Below, in pieces: positions 61,201 to 64,000 of a stretch of 64,000 bases of DNA. Numbering within the stretch: position 1 is the first letter of the stretch; each line of letters opens with the position of its first letter. Location of the stretch: positions 50,536-114,535 of the forward strand of contig CAVXZW010000013.1 of assembly GCA_963766445.1 (NCBI GenBank), read 5' to 3'. A model generated the notes under the pieces. It did no database searches. It was not told the origin of the DNA and saw nothing but the letters and a program-made list of their open reading frames with translations. A program made the position numbers and the translations under genes. This DNA is from JAICYJ01 sp963766445 (GTDB lineage Bacteria; Actinomycetota; Thermoleophilia; Gaiellales; JAICJC01).

Positions 61201-61231
61201 GCAACCGACCCCTGATAGGGTTCTCGGTTGC
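61201..61231 (+). promoter_or_regulatory. Stable hairpin in the rpoB leader
   Basis: GCAACCGA (61201-61208) pairs with TCGGTTGC (61224-61231) exactly; the loop also holds ACCC/GGGT pairing, so the stem extends to about 11 bp. It lies in the ~155-nt leader between promoter and rpoB start. No T-run follows. A second, weaker GC hairpin (CCCCG...CGGGG) precedes it (about 61148-61178). Possibly part of an RNA-level control of rpoB. Confidence 0.5.
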
Positions 61232-61292
61232 GCCCTTGGTCCGGATCCGACCCGCCTGATTTCCCCTTCGAGCCCTGCCGGGAGGCTTTGCT

Positions 61293-64000
61293 TTGCCTGA
61301 AACCACCTCGCCCCGCGTCCGTAAGACCTTCTCCAAGCTCGAGAAGGTGCTCGACGTCCCCAACCTGATCGACATCCAGAAGGCGTCGTTCCGATGGTTC
61401 ATGGGTGACCCCAGCGATCCCAACTCGCTGAAGACGTCGGGCCTGCGCGAGACAATCGACGATATCTCCCCGATCCGCGACTACTCGGAGCGGCTCGAGG
61501 TTGCCTTGGGTGAATACACGATCGGCGACCCGGTCGTGCCCGAGCGCGAGTGCCGCGAGAAGGACCTCTCCTACGAGGTGCCCGTGAACGTGAAGGTCGC
61601 GTTCACGAACCTGGACACCGGCGAGATCCGCGAGCAGACCGTGTTCCTCGGCAACTTCCCCTGGATGACCGACCAGGGCACGTTCATCATCAACGGCACC
61701 GAGCGCGTCGTCGTGACGCAGCTGGTGCGCTCCCCCGGCGCCTATATCATGGAGCCGAAGGACCGCGACAAGCAGGTCTTCACCGCCAACCTGATGCCGT
61801 CGCGCGGATCCTGGCTGGAGCTCGAGATCGACAAGAAGGGCCTGGTCAACGTCCGCATCGACCGCAAGCGCAAGCTGCCGATCACCACGCTGCTGCGCGC
61901 GCTGCCTGCCATCGACGAGAACACCGGCTTCACCATCGACAAGACCGACGAGGGCCTGCTCGCGCTGTTCGGCGACAACCCGTTCATCCGGATGACGCTC
62001 GAGAAGGACCCGTCGCAGTCGGAGGAGGCGGCGCTGATCGAGGTGTTCAAGAAGCAGCGCCCGGGCGAGCCGCCCACGGTCGACAACTCGCGCAACCTCG
62101 TGCGCGCGCTGTTCTTCGACCCCAAGCGCTACGACCTCACTCGCGTCGGCCGCTACAAGCTGAACATGCGGCTCGGATCCGAGGTATCGCCCGAGTGCCG
62201 CGTGCTCACCACCGGCGACATCGTCGAGCTGGTGAAGCGGCTGGTCGACCTGCCGGTCAAGCTGGGCGTGCCCGAGGAGAGCAAGGACTACGCCGCCGAC
62301 GCGTCGCCGATCCCGCGCGACGCGATCGAGCACGACCTTGACGAGTACGAGCACTTCGGCAACCGCCGGCTGCGCACCGTCGGCGAGCTGATCCAGGAGG
62401 CCTTCCGGATCGGGCTGTACCGCATGGAGCGGGTCGTCCGCGAGCGCCTTACCACCGAGGACGAGGACGCGATCACGCCTCAGACGATCGTCAACATCCG
62501 CCCGGTGGCCGCCGCCCTGAAGGAGTTCTTCGGGTCGTCGCAGCTGTCCCAGTTCATGGATCAGACCAACTGCCTGGCCGGTCTCACGCACCGCCGCCGC
62601 CTGTCGGCGCTGGGCGCGGGCGGCCTCACCCGCGAGCGCGCGCCGATCGAGGTGCGCGACGTGCACCCGACCCACTACGGGCGCATGTGCCCGATCGAGA
62701 CGCCTGAGGGTCCCAACATCGGACTGATCGGGTCGCTCGGCAGCTACGCGAAGGTGTCGGAGCACGGCTTCGTGCAAACGCCCTATCGCAAGATCGAGAA
62801 GGGCAAGGTCTCGACCGACATCGAGTACCTCGACGCGCTGCAGGAGGAGAAGTACACGATCGCCCAGGCCAACGCCGAGATCGACAAGAACGGCAAGCTG
62901 GTCTCGCCGGTGCTGTGCCGCACCCGTGACGGCGTTCCCGTCCAGGTGGACAACACCAAGGTCGACTACATGGATGTCGACCCGGCTCAGATCGTGTCCG
63001 TGGCGACGGCGCTGATCCCGTTCCTCGAGCACAACGACGCCAACCGTGCCCTGATGGGCTCGAACATGCAGCGCCAGGCGGTGCCGCTGATGGTGACCGA
63101 GGCGCCGCTGGTCGGCACCGGCCTCGAGTACCGGGCGGCCGTGGACACCGGCGACGTGGTGCTGACGCGCCGCCCCGGCAAGGTCGAGTACGTGGACGCC
63201 GAGAAGATCATCGTGGCCACCCGCGACGGCCACGACCAGTACGACCTGGTCAAGTACCGCCGCTCCAACCAGGGCACGCTGATCCACCAGAAGCCGATCG
63301 TGCACGCCGGCGACCGGGTCTCCAAGGACCAGGTGCTGGCCGACGGCTCCTCCACCGACACCGGCGAGCTGGCGCTGGGCAAGAACCTGCTGGTCGCCTT
63401 CATGTCCTGGGAGGGCTACAACTTCGAGGACGCGATCATCCTGTCCGAGCGGCTGGTCAAGGACGACGTGCTGTCGTCCATCCACATCCACGAGTACGAG
63501 GTGGATGCGCGGTCGACCAAGCTGGGCGACGAGGAGATCACGCGGGACATCCCGAACCGCTCCGAGGAGTCGCTCCGCAACCTCGACGAGAACGGCATCG
63601 TCCGGATCGGCGCCGAGGTCGGGTCGGGCGACCTGCTGGTCGGCAAGGTCACCCCGAAGGGCGAGACCGAGCTGACGGCCGAGGAGAAGCTGATCCGCGC
63701 CATCTTCAAGGAGAAGGCGCGCGAGGTGCGCGACACCTCGCTGAAGGTGCCCCACGGCGAGGGCGGCAAGGTGATCGACGTGAAGACCTTCTCGCGCGCG
63801 GCCGGTGACGACCTGTCGCCGGGCGTGAACGAGCTGGTGCGCGTGTACGTCGCCACCAAGCGCAAGATCGCCGAGGGCGACAAGCTGGCCGGCCGCCACG
63901 GGAACAAGGGCGTGATCTCGAAGATCGTGCCCGAGGAGGACATGCCGTTCCTCGAGGACGGCCGTCCCGTCGACATCATCCTGAACCCTCTGGGCGTGCC
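61293..64000 (+). CDS. rpoB: RNA polymerase beta subunit (3' end outside window)
   Basis: About 902 residues are inside the window, without any frame break. TTG start after GGGAGG: LPETTSPRVRKTFSKLEKVL. Landmarks: FRWFMGDPSDPNSLKTSGLR, PLRDYSE-like PIRDYSERLEVALGEYTIGD, GTFIINGTERVVVTQLVRSP, GSSQLSQFMDQTNCLAGLTH RRRLSALGAGGLTRER (rifampicin region), VRDVHPTHYGRMCPIETPEG and ending HGNKGVISKIVPEEDMPFLE, DGRPVDIILNPLGV. Asp516, His526 and Ser531 (E. coli numbering) are wild type, so no classical rifampicin-resistance change. rpoC should follow beyond the edge. Confidence 0.98.
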   Translation, partial: MPETTSPRVRKTFSKLEKVLDVPNLIDIQKASFRWFMGDPSDPNSLKTSGLRETIDDISPIRDYSERLEVALGEYTIGDPVVPERECREKDLSYEVPVNVKVAFTNLDTGEIREQTVFLGNFPWMTDQGTFIINGTERVVVTQLVRSPGAYIMEPKDRDKQVFTANLMPSRGSWLELEIDKKGLVNVRIDRKRKLPITTLLRALPAIDENTGFTIDKTDEGLLALFGDNPFIRMTLEKDPSQSEEAALIEVFKKQRPGEPPTVDNSRNLVRALFFDPKRYDLTRVGRYKLNMRLGSEVSPECRVLTTGDIVELVKRLVDLPVKLGVPEESKDYAADASPIPRDAIEHDLDEYEHFGNRRLRTVGELIQEAFRIGLYRMERVVRERLTTEDEDAITPQTIVNIRPVAAALKEFFGSSQLSQFMDQTNCLAGLTHRRRLSALGAGGLTRERAPIEVRDVHPTHYGRMCPIETPEGPNIGLIGSLGSYAKVSEHGFVQTPYRKIEKGKVSTDIEYLDALQEEKYTIAQANAEIDKNGKLVSPVLCRTRDGVPVQVDNTKVDYMDVDPAQIVSVATALIPFLEHNDANRALMGSNMQRQAVPLMVTEAPLVGTGLEYRAAVDTGDVVLTRRPGKVEYVDAEKIIVATRDGHDQYDLVKYRRSNQGTLIHQKPIVHAGDRVSKDQVLADGSSTDTGELALGKNLLVAFMSWEGYNFEDAIILSERLVKDDVLSSIHIHEYEVDARSTKLGDEEITRDIPNRSEESLRNLDENGIVRIGAEVGSGDLLVGKVTPKGETELTAEEKLIRAIFKEKAREVRDTSLKVPHGEGGKVIDVKTFSRAAGDDLSPGVNELVRVYVATKRKIAEGDKLAGRHGNKGVISKIVPEEDMPFLEDGRPVDIILNPLGV

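Noticed and set aside
60978..63899. 973-codon open frame antisense to rpoB
   Set aside because: It is Val/Leu/Arg/His-rich with no family pattern and is the shadow of the intact rpoB frame in high-GC DNA.

Overview
The window is very GC-rich (roughly 70%), with many GTG and TTG starts and 4-bp ATGA-type gene overlaps. The right end carries the cluster rpmG-secE-nusG-rplK-rplA-rplJ-rplL-(NlpC/P60)-rpoB. With the actinobacterial-type genes elsewhere (a PPOX/F420-type flavoprotein, an LLM-family remnant, CsoR, S53 sedolisin, many VOC proteins, several UPF0104/MprF-like membrane proteins), this suggests a high-GC actinobacterium. Thermoleophilia (Solirubrobacterales/Gaiellales) is my best guess, by inference only. 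About twenty genes contain one or more single-base frame changes. These include rplA and rplJ, which are single-copy and practically indispensable, so most breaks are probably indel errors in a draft or metagenome assembly rather than gene decay. Such genes are annotated over their full reconstructed span, with the approximate break given.

Layout. 1-2.6 kb: a sugar-uptake piece (solute-binding lipoprotein, SIS isomerase) divergent from a DeoR regulator. 2.6-8.1 kb: an envelope group with two UPF0104 flippase-like proteins around a holin-like/phosphodiesterase fusion, and a SHOCT membrane protein. 8.2-12.8 kb: one operon with a LolA/RseB-like secreted protein and two ATPase-permease pairs of an ABC-2 exporter. 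12.8-20 kb: small membrane protein, GNAT, MFS, CPA2 antiporter, SnoaL, YcaQ-type DNA glycosylase and a secreted S53 peptidase. 20-31.8 kb: Nudix, PPOX, NlpC/P60, PAS histidine kinase, a decarboxylase-VOC fusion, an AraC-VOC pair, PilZ, nitroreductase, PAC2, amine oxidase and a class C beta-lactamase-like hydrolase.

31.8-37.8 kb: GH15 glucanohydrolase, FMN reductase, a split transketolase divergent from an ArsR regulator with a Cys-x-Cys motif, a large palindromic repeat element, an M42 peptidase and tRNA(CAU). 37.8-41.5 kb: a copper operon (copZ-copA-csoR-DUF1059-like) with a recognisable CsoR operator. It lies between the tRNA gene and a scar formed by two truncated reading frames, so it may be an island. 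41.6-46.1 kb: lipoprotein, two membrane proteins, a LanC-like protein, a YdeI-like protein and a third UPF0104 paralogue.

46.1-57 kb: regulator-enzyme pairs (TetR-MFS exporter; RibD-like, ArsR-like HTH and SRPBCC), several VOC/YCII small proteins, and a GST-VOC-PaaK-citrate-synthase-like operon that looks like an acyl-CoA or aromatic-acid route. 57-64 kb: the ribosomal/transcription cluster, with an L10-type leader before rplJ, an NlpC/P60 hydrolase gene inserted between rplL and rpoB, and a strong sigma-70-like promoter plus a structured leader ahead of rpoB, which runs off the right edge.
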